A DNA stretch of 50,839 nucleotides from Actinobacteria bacterium OK074 (lineage in GTDB: Bacteria; Actinomycetota; Actinomycetes; Streptomycetales; Streptomycetaceae). Of the stretch, positions 33,371-42,230 are shown in pieces; positions within the stretch are counted from its first letter, which is position 1; every line of letters begins with the position of its first letter. Below the pieces are notes generated by a model. That model made no database searches, was not told where the DNA came from, and saw nothing but the letters and a program-made list of their open reading frames with translations. A program made the position numbers and the translations under genes. The stretch covers positions 1 through 50,839 of the forward strand of contig LJCV01000271.1 in assembly GCA_001298575.1 (NCBI GenBank). The letters are read 5' to 3'.

Positions 33371-34069
33371 CTACCGCATCTTGCCGCCCCGAGGCATCCG
33401 CATCCCCTTCGGCATGGGCCCCTTGGGCAACGGCATGTTGGACATGAGATCCCCCATCGCCCGCAGCCGATCGTTCGTCACCGTCACCTGCGGACCGGTC
33501 AGCACCCGCGGCAGCTTCAGCATCGTCGTGCGGAGCTTCTTCAGCTCGACCTGGCCCTCGCCCGTACCGACGAGCACGTCGTGCACGGGTACATCGGCCA
33601 CGATCCGCGCCATCTTCTTCTTCTCGGCCGCCAGCAGGGTCTTCACCCGGTTCGGGTTGCCCTCCGCCACCAGCACGATGCCGGCCTTGCCGACCGCGCG
33701 GTGCACCACGTCCTGGCTGCGGTTCATCGCCACCGCCGGGGTCGTCGTCCAGCCGCGGCCGATGTTGTCGAGCACCGCGGCCGCCGCACCCGGCTGGCCC
33801 TCCATCTGCCCGAAGGCGGCCCGCTCGGCCCGGCGCCCGAAGACGATCGCCGTCGCCAGGAGGGCGAGCAGGAGGCCCAGGATGCCGAGATAGATCGGGT
33901 GACCGATCAAGAAGCCGATCGCGAGGAAGACACCGAAGGTGCAGATTCCGACAGCCGCGAGTACAAGACCGATCATCTTGTCGGCCTTGCGAGTCATCTT
34001 GTACGTCAGGGCGATCTGCTTGAGTCGCCCGGGGTTCGCAGCCTCGGCTGCGGGTTCCTTCCTCGCCAT
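33371..34069 (-). CDS. DUF4191 membrane protein
   Basis: A 232-residue protein conserved throughout actinobacteria and usually next to lipA, as here. Its basic N-terminus leads to two adjacent membrane segments at about 33-53 and 56-76 (MIGLVLAAVGICTFGVF and YLGILGLLLALLATAIV). A cytoplasmic domain of about 150 residues follows (GRGWTTTPAVAMNRSQDVVHR, GNPNRVKTLLAAEKKKM) and the protein ends in a Met/Pro/Gly/Lys-rich basic tail. It starts at ATG 34069. Function is unknown; the company of lipA and lipB is the only clue. Confidence 0.92.
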   Translation of the reverse strand: MARKEPAAEAANPGRLKQIALTYKMTRKADKMIGLVLAAVGICTFGVFLAIGFLIGHPIYLGILGLLLALLATAIVFGRRAERAAFGQMEGQPGAAAAVLDNIGRGWTTTPAVAMNRSQDVVHRAVGKAGIVLVAEGNPNRVKTLLAAEKKKMARIVADVPVHDVLVGTGEGQVELKKLRTTMLKLPRVLTGPQVTVTNDRLRAMGDLMSNMPLPKGPMPKGMRMPRGGKMR

Positions 34070-34217
34070 GTCTCGAAGTCTACGTGGCCCGGGAACCGGT
34101 GACGACGGCAGTGCCGCGGCAGCGGCGTACGAGGGCGGCGCGAACGGGAAGCGGAGCGGGATGTCGCGGAGCGGGGGGTTGCTGTATTCGAGGAGGCGGG
34201 GGCGGGCGGCGGGAGCG

Positions 34218-34418
34218 TTACGGGCGCGGGGGCGCCACGGACTCCAGGACGCGCTGGGTCTCCACGCGGTCCTTGGCGCGACGGCGGTCCTCCATGACGG
34301 AGGTCCAGGCGTTCTGGCGGGCGGTGCGCTGGCCGCTGCTCAGCAGCAGCGACTCGATGGCACGGAGTGCATCGGTGAACGACGGGATTGGCGTGGCGCG
34401 GACGGGTGCGGCCTGCAT
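34218..34418 (-). CDS. Small conserved protein upstream of the DUF4191 gene
   Basis: A 66-residue protein with a helical core (FTDALRAIESLLLSSGQRT and AWTSVMEDRRRAKDRVETQ), no signal and no membrane segment. Members of this length sit between lipA and the DUF4191 gene in many Streptomyces, as I recall. It reads in the same direction as both neighbours. The ATG follows GGGGGGACTCCCGCC, with only a moderate ribosome site. Function unknown. Confidence 0.75.
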   Translation of the reverse strand: MQAAPVRATPIPSFTDALRAIESLLLSSGQRTARQNAWTSVMEDRRRAKDRVETQRVLESVAPPRP

Positions 34419-34769
34419 GGCGGGAGTCCCCCCTCGTGAGCGGCGGCTCTGGCTTAGGGATGTGCGTGGTGTGCTACCAGCTTCACTGTCTGGTGTTACC
34501 AGGGCGTGACCGACCGGTCAAACGCCAATGAAGCCTTGATGCGGGGCCGCAAAACCCTGACGCGGCCCTGATGGGACCCCTATCAGGGGTGATGCTCAGG
34601 ACCGCGTCGAACCGGCCATTACTCGCCGGTAGTCAGTTGTGCGCGAATTCACATGGGGTTGGCACTCGGTGCCACTGCCGTGCCGTCGGTGGCGGAGCCT
34701 CGGCGGGACCTCGGACGGGCCGGGCCGTTCGCCTCGGACCGTCCCGCAGGTCGGCTCGCAGGCCGTCCC
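34419..34769. other. Intergenic region downstream of lipA
   Basis: No gene is evident. It contains a small perfect hairpin (ACCCC-TATCA-GGGGT at 34576-34590) and a GACCGACCGGTC palindrome near 34508, which could be terminator and promoter elements. The rest is unremarkable. Confidence 0.55.
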
Positions 34770-35735
34770 TCAGACCGCCTGCGACGCCACGTACGTGCCG
34801 CGCTTCTCGATCGCCATCTGGTACAGCCGGCCCGCCCGGTACGACGAGCGCACCAGCGGCCCCGACATCACGCCCGAGAAGCCGATCTCCTCGGCCTCCT
34901 GCTTCAGCTCCACGAACTCCTGCGGCTTGACCCAGCGTTCCACCGGGTGGTGCCGTACGGAGGGGCGCAGGTACTGCGTGATCGTCACCAGTTCGCAACC
35001 CGCGCCGTGCAGGTCGCGCAGCGCCTCGCTGACCTCCTCGCGGGTCTCGCCCATGCCGAGGATCAGGTTCGACTTCGTGACCAGACCGTAGTCGCGGGCC
35101 TGGGTGATGACGTCCAGGGAGCGCTCGTAGCGGAAGCCGGGGCGGATGCGCTTGAAGATGCGCGGCACCGTCTCGATGTTGTGGGCGAAGACCTCGGGGC
35201 GGGCGGCGAAGACCTCGGCCAGCAGCTCCGGGACCGCGTTGAAGTCCGGGGCGAGGAGTTCGACCTTGGTACGGCCGTCCGTGCGCTCGGCGGTCTGCTG
35301 GTGGATCTGGCGGACCGTCTCGGCGTACAGCCAGGCGCCGCCGTCGATGCGGTCGTCGCGGGCGACGCCGGTGATCGTGGCGTAGTTGAGATCCATCGTG
35401 ACGACGGACTCGCCCACGCGGCGGGGCTCGTCGCGGTCGAGGGCCTCGGGCTTGCCGGTGTCGATCTGGCAGAAGTCGCAGCGGCGGGTGCACTGGTCGC
35501 CGCCGATGAGGAACGTCGCCTCGCGGTCCTCCCAGCATTCGTAGATGTTGGGGCAGCCCGCCTCCTGGCAGACGGTGTGCAGGCCCTCGCTCTTCACGAG
35601 GTTCTGCATCTTCGTGTATTCGGGACCCATTTTCGCCCGGGTCTTGATCCACTCGGGCTTGCGCTCGATGGGGGTCTGGGCGTTCCGGACCTCCAGGCGC
35701 AGCAACTTGCGTCCGTCGGGTGCGACTGCGGACAC
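34770..35735 (-). CDS. lipA: Lipoyl synthase LipA
   Basis: A 321-residue radical-SAM enzyme that inserts two sulfurs into protein-bound octanoyl groups to make lipoyl cofactor. The auxiliary cluster cysteines are C56, C61 and C67 (CQEAGCPNIYEC). The radical-SAM cluster is C82-x3-C86-x2-C89 (CTRRCDFC). The C-terminal motif VRSSYRAG supplies the serine ligand. The GTG at 35735 follows AGGGAG by 5 bases and fits the family start better than the upstream ATG at 35771. It lies downstream of lipB on the same strand, with a repeat-rich 650-base gap between them. Confidence 0.96.
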   Translation of the reverse strand: MSAVAPDGRKLLRLEVRNAQTPIERKPEWIKTRAKMGPEYTKMQNLVKSEGLHTVCQEAGCPNIYECWEDREATFLIGGDQCTRRCDFCQIDTGKPEALDRDEPRRVGESVVTMDLNYATITGVARDDRIDGGAWLYAETVRQIHQQTAERTDGRTKVELLAPDFNAVPELLAEVFAARPEVFAHNIETVPRIFKRIRPGFRYERSLDVITQARDYGLVTKSNLILGMGETREEVSEALRDLHGAGCELVTITQYLRPSVRHHPVERWVKPQEFVELKQEAEEIGFSGVMSGPLVRSSYRAGRLYQMAIEKRGTYVASQAV

Positions 35736-36389
35736 ATCGGCTCCCTGTAGCTTCGATTCGTCGGCGTACACCAGGGTACGCCCGTGTGTTTTGGGTTCCC
35801 TCGGTGGGCAACCCTGGGGATCGGTGGGGCATTCCTTGGTGGGGTGTTTCTTTCGCCCCCGCCGCCCCTTCCCGTCCCGTCCTTATGGGGCTGCGCCCCT
35901 TGCCCCCGCCTGTCGGCCTGGACGGCCTCGGCCTCAAACGCCGGCCGGGCTGGGGGGTGCTGGACCGGCTGAGTGGTGTCGGCCGGGCGGCTGTGCGGGG
36001 GCACGCGCGTCCTTGGGGGAGTGGAGCTTGGGGCGGCGCCCTCAGCCGGGCGGCGCCCTCGGCTCTGGACGCCAGCCTCAGCCTTGGACGTCGGCCTCAG
36101 CCTTGGACGTCGGCCTCAGCCCTGGACGGCAGCCGCAGCCTTGGATGTCGGCCTCAGCCTTGGACGGCAGCCGCAGCCCTAGACGTCGGCCTCAGCCTTG
36201 GATGTGGGCCTCAGCCCTGGATGTCGGCCGGGCCCCTGAACGCCAGCCGCAGCCCTGGGCGCCTGCGAGGCCCCTGGACGCCGGACGGGCTTCTGGGCGC
36301 CAGCCGGGCCCCCTGACGCCAGCTAAGGCCCCCTGACGCCAGTAGGGCCCCCTGATGCCAGCCAGGCCCCCTGGGCGCAGGCCGAACCC
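35736..36389. other. Repeat-filled lipB-lipA intergenic region
   Basis: A 654-base stretch without a credible gene. It contains a common Streptomyces-type intergenic element (GCCTCAAACGCCGGCCGGGC near 35931) and a 19-bp tandem array reaching lipB. Long reading frames here arise only from repeats that rotate frame. Confidence 0.75.
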
Positions 36390-36411
36390 CTAGACGCCAG
36401 ACGGGCTCAGC
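36055..36411. repeat. 19-bp tandem repeat array adjoining lipB
   Basis: About 17-18 diverged units follow one another, typified by GCCTCAGCCTTGGACGTCG beginning at 36075, 36094 and 36113. Later units drift to GCCGGGCCCCCTGACGCCA. The period of 19 rules out coding in one frame. The array runs into the last codons and stop of lipB. Confidence 0.88.
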
Positions 36412-37217
36412 GTCGTCGTCTGCGGTCGTTCCTCGATCACCCGTGGCCTTGGCTCCGCGTTCTCCAGTACGTCTCTCAAGTGGCGTTCCGCCACCGGCAG
36501 GACCTCTGTGATGGTCACGTCGTGGCCCAGTTCGCCCGCCAGGGACGCGACGCCCGCGTCGCGGATGCCGCAGGGGATGATGCGGTCGAACCACGTCATC
36601 TCGGGGTTCACGTTGAACGAGAAGCCATGCATGGTGACGCCCTTGGCCACGCGGATGCCGATCTGGGCGATCTTGCGGTCCTCGCGGCGCTGGCCCGCGT
36701 TGGAGGGGGCGTACTCGGGGCCGTTGAGGCGGGGGTCGAACTCGTCGTCGTGCAGGCGGGGGTCGAGGTCGAGGGAGAGGCCGCCGAAGGACGTGGGGCG
36801 CTCTGCCACCGGGTCGCCGAGTACCCATACGCCGCTGCGGCCCTCCACCCGTGTCGTCGGCACGCCGAACTCCGCGCACGTGCGGATCAGCGCCTCCTCC
36901 AGGCGGCGTACGTGGGCGACGACGTCCACCGGGCGGGGGAGTTTGAGGATCGGGTAGCCGACCAGCTGGCCCGGGCCGTGCCAGGTGATCTTGCCGCCGC
37001 GGTCCACGTCGACGACCGGAGTGCCGTCGAGCGGGCGTTCGCTGTCCGCGGTGCGGCGGCCCGCCGTGTACACCGGTGGGTGTTCGAGCAGCAGGCAGGT
37101 GTCGGGGACCTCGTCGGCGAACCGCGCGGCGTGCACGCGGCGCTGCTCGTCCCACGCCTGGCGGTACTCCACGGCATCCGCGCCGAACCCCGCACGGACG
37201 AACCGCAACTCACTCAC
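36390..37217 (-). CDS. lipB: Octanoyl-[ACP]:protein octanoyltransferase LipB
   Basis: A 275-residue transferase that moves octanoate from acyl carrier protein to lipoyl domains, upstream of LipA. Signatures are RGGKITWHGPGQLVGYP (His80), Lys182 in RKIAQIGIR and the catalytic Cys216 in IIPCGI. An acidic insert of about 45 residues between GVWV and KIAQ is usual for Streptomyces LipB. The C-terminal 35 residues are poorly conserved, and the last codons overlap the start of the 19-bp array, suggesting the stop moved with repeat expansion. Divergent from the TPR regulator gene. A short GGCGT/ACGCC hairpin lies in its promoter gap. Confidence 0.95.
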   Translation of the reverse strand: MSELRFVRAGFGADAVEYRQAWDEQRRVHAARFADEVPDTCLLLEHPPVYTAGRRTADSERPLDGTPVVDVDRGGKITWHGPGQLVGYPILKLPRPVDVVAHVRRLEEALIRTCAEFGVPTTRVEGRSGVWVLGDPVAERPTSFGGLSLDLDPRLHDDEFDPRLNGPEYAPSNAGQRREDRKIAQIGIRVAKGVTMHGFSFNVNPEMTWFDRIIPCGIRDAGVASLAGELGHDVTITEVLPVAERHLRDVLENAEPRPRVIEERPQTTTLSPSGV

Positions 37218-37523
37218 GGCAAGCGCCTCCCTCGGCGATGACCAGTAACCGGCGGTAGCTGTGTCCTGCGCAGCCGGTTGTCGTCAGGCGTATAAAACGC
37301 CCACGCAACTGTACGTCCGGGCGCCGGATGCCTGTTTCGCGTCAGCCACCACCCCCAATCCTCACACGATCGGATGAATGGGCGGCGAAGTGTGCGATCG
37401 GGTGCTCACTCTCCGCTACATTCGCGCCGTCCGCAGAGGTCAAAAGGGCTGCTCACAGGCAATCCCGGCACATCAATTCGGGGTTCATCGGCGATCCCCG
37501 GAAGGCAGGAGACCGCACCCCAG
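37218..37523. other. Divergent promoter region of lipB and the TPR regulator
   Basis: Contains GGCGT-ATAAA-ACGCC near 37287-37302 and an AT-richer stretch that may hold the lipB promoter. I recognise no operator and no extra gene. Confidence 0.5.
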
Positions 37524-38966
37524 ATGACGGAACGACCCGCGCAGCGCACCCCCAACCGCCAGCTCGCCGCCCTCATCGCAGAAGCGGGGTTCTCCAACGC
37601 AGGTCTGGCCCGTCGCGTGGACCAGCTCGGTCTCGAACACGGGCTGGACCTGAGATACGACAAGACGTCCGTCACCCGGTGGCTGCGCGGCCAGCAGCCC
37701 CGCGGCACCACGCCCGCCCTCATCGCCGAGGTGTTCACCCGACGGCTCGGCCGCCGTCTCGGCGCGCAGGACCTCGGCCTCGACGCCTGCGCCCCCGTCT
37801 ACGCGGGCCTGGAGTTCGCCGCCACCCCCGAGGAGGCCGTCGACATCGTCAGCGGGCTGTGGCGCAAGGACTCCGGCAGCCACGCCGAACTCCGCAAGAT
37901 CGCCTTCACCCCGGCCGGACTCGTCGTGCCCAGCCGCGACTGGCTGATCGGCCGCGCCGACGACCGCGTCGGGCGCGGGGACATCGGCGTCCGCCCGGTG
38001 CCCGGACAGGGCCGCCCCGGCGCCGTACCCCGCCAGCGCAGCCAGTCCGAGCGCGGCCCGGGGCAGCGGGTCACCGGCGGCGACATCGCCGCCCTGCGCT
38101 CGGTCGGCGAACTCTTCCGCACCCTCGACCACGCCTACGGCGGCGGCCACGCCCGCCAGGCCCTGGTCCGCTACCTCGAACACGAGGCCGAACCCATGCT
38201 CCGCGGCACCTACGGCGAACAGACCGGCCGCCGCCTGTTCGCCGCCGCCGCCGACCTGACCCGGCTCGCGGGCTGGACGTCGTACGACATCGCCGCGCAC
38301 GGCCTGGCCCAGCGGTACTTCGTGCAGGCGCTGCGGCTCGCGCAGGCGGCGGGAGACCGGGCCTACGGGGCGTACGTGCTGGTGACGATGAGCCGCCAGG
38401 CCGTCTACCTCGGGCACGGGCGGGAGGCCGTGCAGCTCGCCCGCGTCGCGCAGCAGGGCGCGGGGGCCTCGGTGCCGCCCACCGTGCAGGCCCTGCTGCA
38501 CGCCGTCGAGGCGCGCGGGCACGGGGTGCTCGGCGAGGTACGGGCCTGCACGGGCTCCCTCGTCCGCGCCGAGCGGGCGCTGGACTCCGCCGCGCCCGGG
38601 GACGAAGTCCCGTACTGGGCCCGCTTCTTCGACCAGGCGCAGCTCGCCGACGAGTTCGGGCACTGCCACCGCGACCTCCAGCAGTACCGCGCCGCCGCCC
38701 AGCACGCCGAACGCTCGCTGCAACTGCGGGCGCCCGGGTACGCGCGCAGCAGGCTCTTCTGCCGGGTCGTCCTCGCGTCGGCCCGGCTCGGCCTCGGCGA
38801 ACTGGAACAGGCGTGCAGGCTGGGCGCGGAGGCGGCGGCAGCGGCCGTCGAGATGCGCTCGGTCCGGGCGATCGAGTACGTACGGGACTTCGAGCGCCGC
38901 CTGGAGCCGTACCGGGACGCGGCACCCGTGCGGGGGTACCGGGACCGGGTGGCGGCGCTTCAGTAG
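37524..38966 (+). CDS. NsdA-like regulator with helix-turn-helix and TPR region
   Basis: A 480-residue regulator-like protein. The N-terminal 75 residues form an atypical helix-turn-helix (QLAALIAEAGFSNAGLARRV, then TSVTRWLRGQQPRG). The C-terminal two thirds are helical TPR-like repeats (ALRLAQAAGDRAYGAYVLVT, GREAVQLARVAQQGA, QYRAAAQHAERSLQLR, ARLGLGELEQACRLG). This arrangement resembles the NsdA/NsdB group that negatively affects sporulation and antibiotics in Streptomyces. The ATG at 37524 follows GCAGGAG at an acceptable distance. Divergent from lipB. Membership of the NsdA group is a family-level inference. Confidence 0.82.
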   Translation: MTERPAQRTPNRQLAALIAEAGFSNAGLARRVDQLGLEHGLDLRYDKTSVTRWLRGQQPRGTTPALIAEVFTRRLGRRLGAQDLGLDACAPVYAGLEFAATPEEAVDIVSGLWRKDSGSHAELRKIAFTPAGLVVPSRDWLIGRADDRVGRGDIGVRPVPGQGRPGAVPRQRSQSERGPGQRVTGGDIAALRSVGELFRTLDHAYGGGHARQALVRYLEHEAEPMLRGTYGEQTGRRLFAAAADLTRLAGWTSYDIAAHGLAQRYFVQALRLAQAAGDRAYGAYVLVTMSRQAVYLGHGREAVQLARVAQQGAGASVPPTVQALLHAVEARGHGVLGEVRACTGSLVRAERALDSAAPGDEVPYWARFFDQAQLADEFGHCHRDLQQYRAAAQHAERSLQLRAPGYARSRLFCRVVLASARLGLGELEQACRLGAEAAAAAVEMRSVRAIEYVRDFERRLEPYRDAAPVRGYRDRVAALQ

Positions 38967-38990
38967 CCGCCACCAGCCCCCTGGTCCCCG

Positions 38991-40451
38991 TCAGGCGGCT
39001 TCCTCCATCGGTTCCATCGGTTCCATGGGCTCCACCGGTTCCACCGGTACTGCCGGTTCCTGGGGGACCGGTGTGCGGGCCGGGCGTGCGCCCAGGTCCG
39101 CGAGCAGGGCGTGGGCGGCGCGGCGGCCCGAGTGCAGCGCGCCCTGCACGGTGCTGGTGTCGCGGTGGTCGCCGCAGATGTACAGGCCCGCGAGCAGCCG
39201 TACCGGACGGTGCGGGTCGTGCGGCGGCGGCATCGCGGGGACGGCGTCGGGGGTGTGGTGGACGGCGAGGAGCTCCCAGCGGGCGGTGGAGGTGCCGTAG
39301 AGGCGGGCCAGGTGGGTGCGGACGGTCGCGTCCAGGTGGGCCGCGGGCGGGGGAGTGCCCAGGACCGTGGAGGTGACCAGGGCGCGGCCCGGCGGGGCCC
39401 GGGACGGGTCGATCTGGCTGAGCACCGCCGTGTGCGCGACCGGGCCGCCGCGGTCCGCGTCCAGGAGCAGGGCCGGGTCGGCGAGCGGGGGCGCGTCGGT
39501 GGCGTGGTGCAGGACCGTGACGGGGTGGAAGCCGGGCATGCGCAGCCCCGGCAGGAGTTCGGCCGCGGCGCGCGGGCTGGTGGCCACCACGACCGCACGG
39601 CAGCGGAGTTCGCCGTGGTCGCGGGTGGTGACCGAGGTCGTCGACACGGCGGTGGCCCGGACGCCGGTGCGGACCGTGCCGGGCGGCAGCGCGGCGGCGA
39701 GCGCGGCGGGCAGGGCGTCGGCGCCGCCCTCCGGCACGCACAGGCGGCCGGTCGCGAAGGAGTGCAGCGCGAGGTCGGCGCACCGGCTGGACGTCGTCAG
39801 GTCCGGGTCGCACAGGAGGCTGGTGAGCAGCGGGCGCAGGAAGCCGTCGACGGTACGGGGCGGGAAGCCGAGGGTGGCGAGGGACTGGGCGGCGGTGCGG
39901 TCCGGGCGGGCGAGCAGGCGGTCGGGCGGGGTGGCGCCCAGACGGGTGAGGGCGGCGGTGAGGCGGAGCCGGTCGGTCGTCGTGCGGCCGGGGAGACCGG
40001 CGAGGCCCGGGAGCCCCGGGAGGCGGCTGGGGATACGAGGGCGGCGGCGGCCGAGGGGAGCGGCCGGGTGGCCGTTGTGGGGGGCGCTCGGGAGGGCGCG
40101 TGCGGTGGGGAGTGCGCTCCCTGTGCTCCGGGGGCCGGTGCCGCCCGCGCGGTGCACATGGCCGTCCGCGTGCAGCAGGACGCCGGGGGCGAACCTGCGC
40201 AGGCGGAGGGTGAACAGGGCCGGGGTCAGGCGGAGTTCGGGGTACGACGTGAGCAGGGGGCGGCCGATGCGGTCCAGCCGGAAGCCGTCGATGTCGTCGG
40301 TGGTCATACGGCCGCCGACGCGGGGTGTCGCTTCCAGCACGGTGACGGTCAGGCCCGCCCTCGTGAGGTGGTGGGCCGCGGTCAGCCCTGCGGGGCCGGC
40401 GCCTACGACCACTACGTCGTACGCGTCCGTCTGGTGCACCGGGTTTGGCAC
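38991..40451 (-). CDS. FAD-dependent amine oxidase/phytoene desaturase-like oxidoreductase
   Basis: A 486-residue flavoprotein. The Rossmann nucleotide motif VVVVGAGPAGLTAAHHL is at residues 13-29, followed by VTVLEATPRVGGRM, the usual GG motif of amine-oxidase/carotenoid-desaturase enzymes. The C-terminal FAD motif is ALLYICGDH-like (GLYICGDHRDTSTVQGALHS). A proline/glutamate-rich tail of about 25 residues (PVEPVEPMEPM) is low complexity and probably disordered. The substrate is not inferable. The GTG at 40451 follows GAGGGGG by 4 bases. It is downstream of, and in the same direction as, the epimerase gene, separated by repeat copy 6. Confidence 0.88.
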   Translation of the reverse strand: MPNPVHQTDAYDVVVVGAGPAGLTAAHHLTRAGLTVTVLEATPRVGGRMTTDDIDGFRLDRIGRPLLTSYPELRLTPALFTLRLRRFAPGVLLHADGHVHRAGGTGPRSTGSALPTARALPSAPHNGHPAAPLGRRRPRIPSRLPGLPGLAGLPGRTTTDRLRLTAALTRLGATPPDRLLARPDRTAAQSLATLGFPPRTVDGFLRPLLTSLLCDPDLTTSSRCADLALHSFATGRLCVPEGGADALPAALAAALPPGTVRTGVRATAVSTTSVTTRDHGELRCRAVVVATSPRAAAELLPGLRMPGFHPVTVLHHATDAPPLADPALLLDADRGGPVAHTAVLSQIDPSRAPPGRALVTSTVLGTPPPAAHLDATVRTHLARLYGTSTARWELLAVHHTPDAVPAMPPPHDPHRPVRLLAGLYICGDHRDTSTVQGALHSGRRAAHALLADLGARPARTPVPQEPAVPVEPVEPMEPMEPMEEAA

Positions 40452-40632
40452 GGAGCCCCCTCGTTGTCGCGGTTGACGGGGGGTCGCCCCGTCAACGGGC
40501 GTGTGGATTACCCGAGTTCGCGATGAGGGTAGGGGGCGGCGGTGTGTTGGGCAGTGGCGCGGTGGGCTCGCATCGTGGCACGTGGGGGCTTGGCTGTGCG
40601 CCTTCTCGGTGGGGTGGACTGGGTGCGTGTGC

Positions 40633-40716
40633 GACCGCGGGTGGGTGGGGGTTGCTCGCGCCCACGCGGCGGAGCCGCAAATGTCACAGCCTCGCGCCCC
40701 TAAAGGAGCGCTGCGC
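40633..40716 (+). repeat. Dispersed 3'-end hairpin element, copy 6 (long type)
   Basis: Nearly identical to copy 2: GGTGGGGGTTGCTCGCGCCC, the inner GCGGC-GGA-GCCGC hairpin and a terminal CGCGCCCC-TAAA-GGAGCG hairpin. The stem spans the epimerase stop codon at 40700-40702, so the gene end has been incorporated into the element. Confidence 0.8.
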
Positions 40717-41629
40717 GCAGCGCCTCCTCCACCCCCGGGAACGCGAAGCGGAAGCCCGAGTCCAACAGCCGTGTCGGGAGGACCCGTTGGCTGCCCAGGA
40801 CGTCGCCCGCCATGTCGCCGAGGGCCGCGCGGAGGAGGGGGGCCGGGGTGGTGAACAGGGTCGGGCGGTGCAGGACGTGGCCCATCGCCTTCGTGATCTC
40901 CGCGTTGGTGAGCGGGGTCGGGGCCGTCAGGTTCACCGGGCCCGAGACGGACTCGGTGCGCATGACGTGGCGGATCGCGGCGACCTCGTCGTGCAGGGCG
41001 ATGTAGCTCCAGTACTGGGCCCCGTTGCCCATCCGGCCGCCGACCCCCGCCTTGAACAAGGGGAAGAGCTTGCCCCAGGCGCCGCCGCCGCGGGCCACCA
41101 CCAGCCCGGTGCGGACCAGCACCGTACGGATGCCCGCCTCCACCGCCGGGGTGGTCGCCTCCTCCCACGCCACGCACAGCGCGGGCAGGAAGCCGTCGCC
41201 GGGGGGTGCGCTCTCGTCGACCTCGCGTGCGCCGGTCTCGCCGTAGAAGCCGATCGCGCTGCCGTTGACGAAGACCCGCGGCGGCTCCGGGAGGGACGCA
41301 ATCGCCTCGGCGAGTGTCGTGGTGCCCAGGACGCGGCTGGCGCGGATCTTCTCCTTGTACGCGGCCGTCCAGCGGCGGGAGGCGCCCCCGGCGCCCGCCA
41401 GGTTCACCACCGCCGCGCAGCCGGCCAGGCCCGCCGCGTCGATCCGTTGCTCCTCCGGGTCCCAGCGGACCTCGTCCGCGCCGCGCGGGGCGCGCCGCAC
41501 CAGCCGGACGACCTCGTGGCCGTCCGCCGTCAGGGACTTGGCCAGTGCCGTGCCGATCAGGCCGGAGGCACCGGCGACAGCGATCCGGGAACCGGGAGGA
41601 AGGGGCGTATCAGCCGCGTCAGCCGTCAT
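40700..41629 (-). CDS. TIGR01777-type SDR epimerase (YfcH-like)
   Basis: A 309-residue extended short-chain dehydrogenase/epimerase. The cofactor motif IAVAGASGLIGTALAKSL opens the fold (residues 15-32). GSAIGFYGETG and the C-terminal PTRLLDSGFRFAFPG are hallmarks of the TIGR01777 subgroup, whose substrate is unknown. The ATG at 41629 gives a 9-residue shorter protein than ATG 41638; AGGA lies 8 bases before it. The last residues (EALRAALL) overlap repeat copy 6. It is divergent from the GNAT gene. Confidence 0.92.
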   Translation of the reverse strand: MTADAADTPLPPGSRIAVAGASGLIGTALAKSLTADGHEVVRLVRRAPRGADEVRWDPEEQRIDAAGLAGCAAVVNLAGAGGASRRWTAAYKEKIRASRVLGTTTLAEAIASLPEPPRVFVNGSAIGFYGETGAREVDESAPPGDGFLPALCVAWEEATTPAVEAGIRTVLVRTGLVVARGGGAWGKLFPLFKAGVGGRMGNGAQYWSYIALHDEVAAIRHVMRTESVSGPVNLTAPTPLTNAEITKAMGHVLHRPTLFTTPAPLLRAALGDMAGDVLGSQRVLPTRLLDSGFRFAFPGVEEALRAALL

Positions 41630-41707
41630 GCGCCCCATCCTGCCGGGTCGCCGTGCGGACCGCCCGACCGGGGGGAGCGCGGGGTGCGCGGTCGTACAGT
41701 GATCCTC

Positions 41708-42205
41708 ATGTCCGTACCGCACATACGCGTCGCCACGCCCGCCGACGAAGAGGTCCTGGCCCGTCTCAACCGGGACACGTGGTCGACCCTGCACGAGGTC
41801 GTGCCCCGGCCGCTGCCGCCGTACGAGCCCTTCTTCAACGAGCGGCGGGACCCGGCCGACTGCCTGGTCGCCGAACTCAACGGGGACGTCGTCGGGCTGG
41901 TCTGCCTGGGCTTCCCCACGATGCTGGCGTCCAACGCGCACGTACGGCAGATCCAGGGCCTCGCGGTCGCCCCCGAGGCGCGCGGGCTGGGCGTCGGCCG
42001 GGCGCTGGTGCGGGCCGTCGTCGCGGAGGCCCGGCGGCGCGGCGCCCGCCGGATCAGCCTGCGGGTGCTGGGCCACAACACCCCGGCCCGGAAGGTGTAC
42101 GAGGCCGAGGGGTTCGTGGTGGAGGGCATCCAGCCGGAGGAGTTCTGGCTGGACGGGCAGTACGTGGACGACGTGCTGATGGGGCGGTCGCTGACGCTGC
42201 CGTAA
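41708..42205 (+). CDS. GNAT-family N-acetyltransferase
   Basis: A 165-residue acetyltransferase. The acetyl-CoA motif A is clear (QIQGLAVAPEARGLGVGRAL), followed by motif B (ISLRVLGHNTPARKVYEAEGF), and the end DDVLMGRSL fits the family. The substrate is unknown: such small GNAT proteins act on antibiotics, polyamines, amino acids or protein N-termini. It is divergent from the epimerase and convergent with the MarP-like gene. The ATG at 41708 has only a weak ribosome site. Confidence 0.92.
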   Translation: MSVPHIRVATPADEEVLARLNRDTWSTLHEVVPRPLPPYEPFFNERRDPADCLVAELNGDVVGLVCLGFPTMLASNAHVRQIQGLAVAPEARGLGVGRALVRAVVAEARRRGARRISLRVLGHNTPARKVYEAEGFVVEGIQPEEFWLDGQYVDDVLMGRSLTLP

Positions 42206-42230
42206 CCCCGGCCACGGTGGCCTTTGGCGG

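Noticed and set aside
35545..36336. Plus-strand open frame over the lipB-lipA gap
   Set aside because: Its repeated SALD-type residues are produced by the 19-bp array, whose phase rotates through all three frames.
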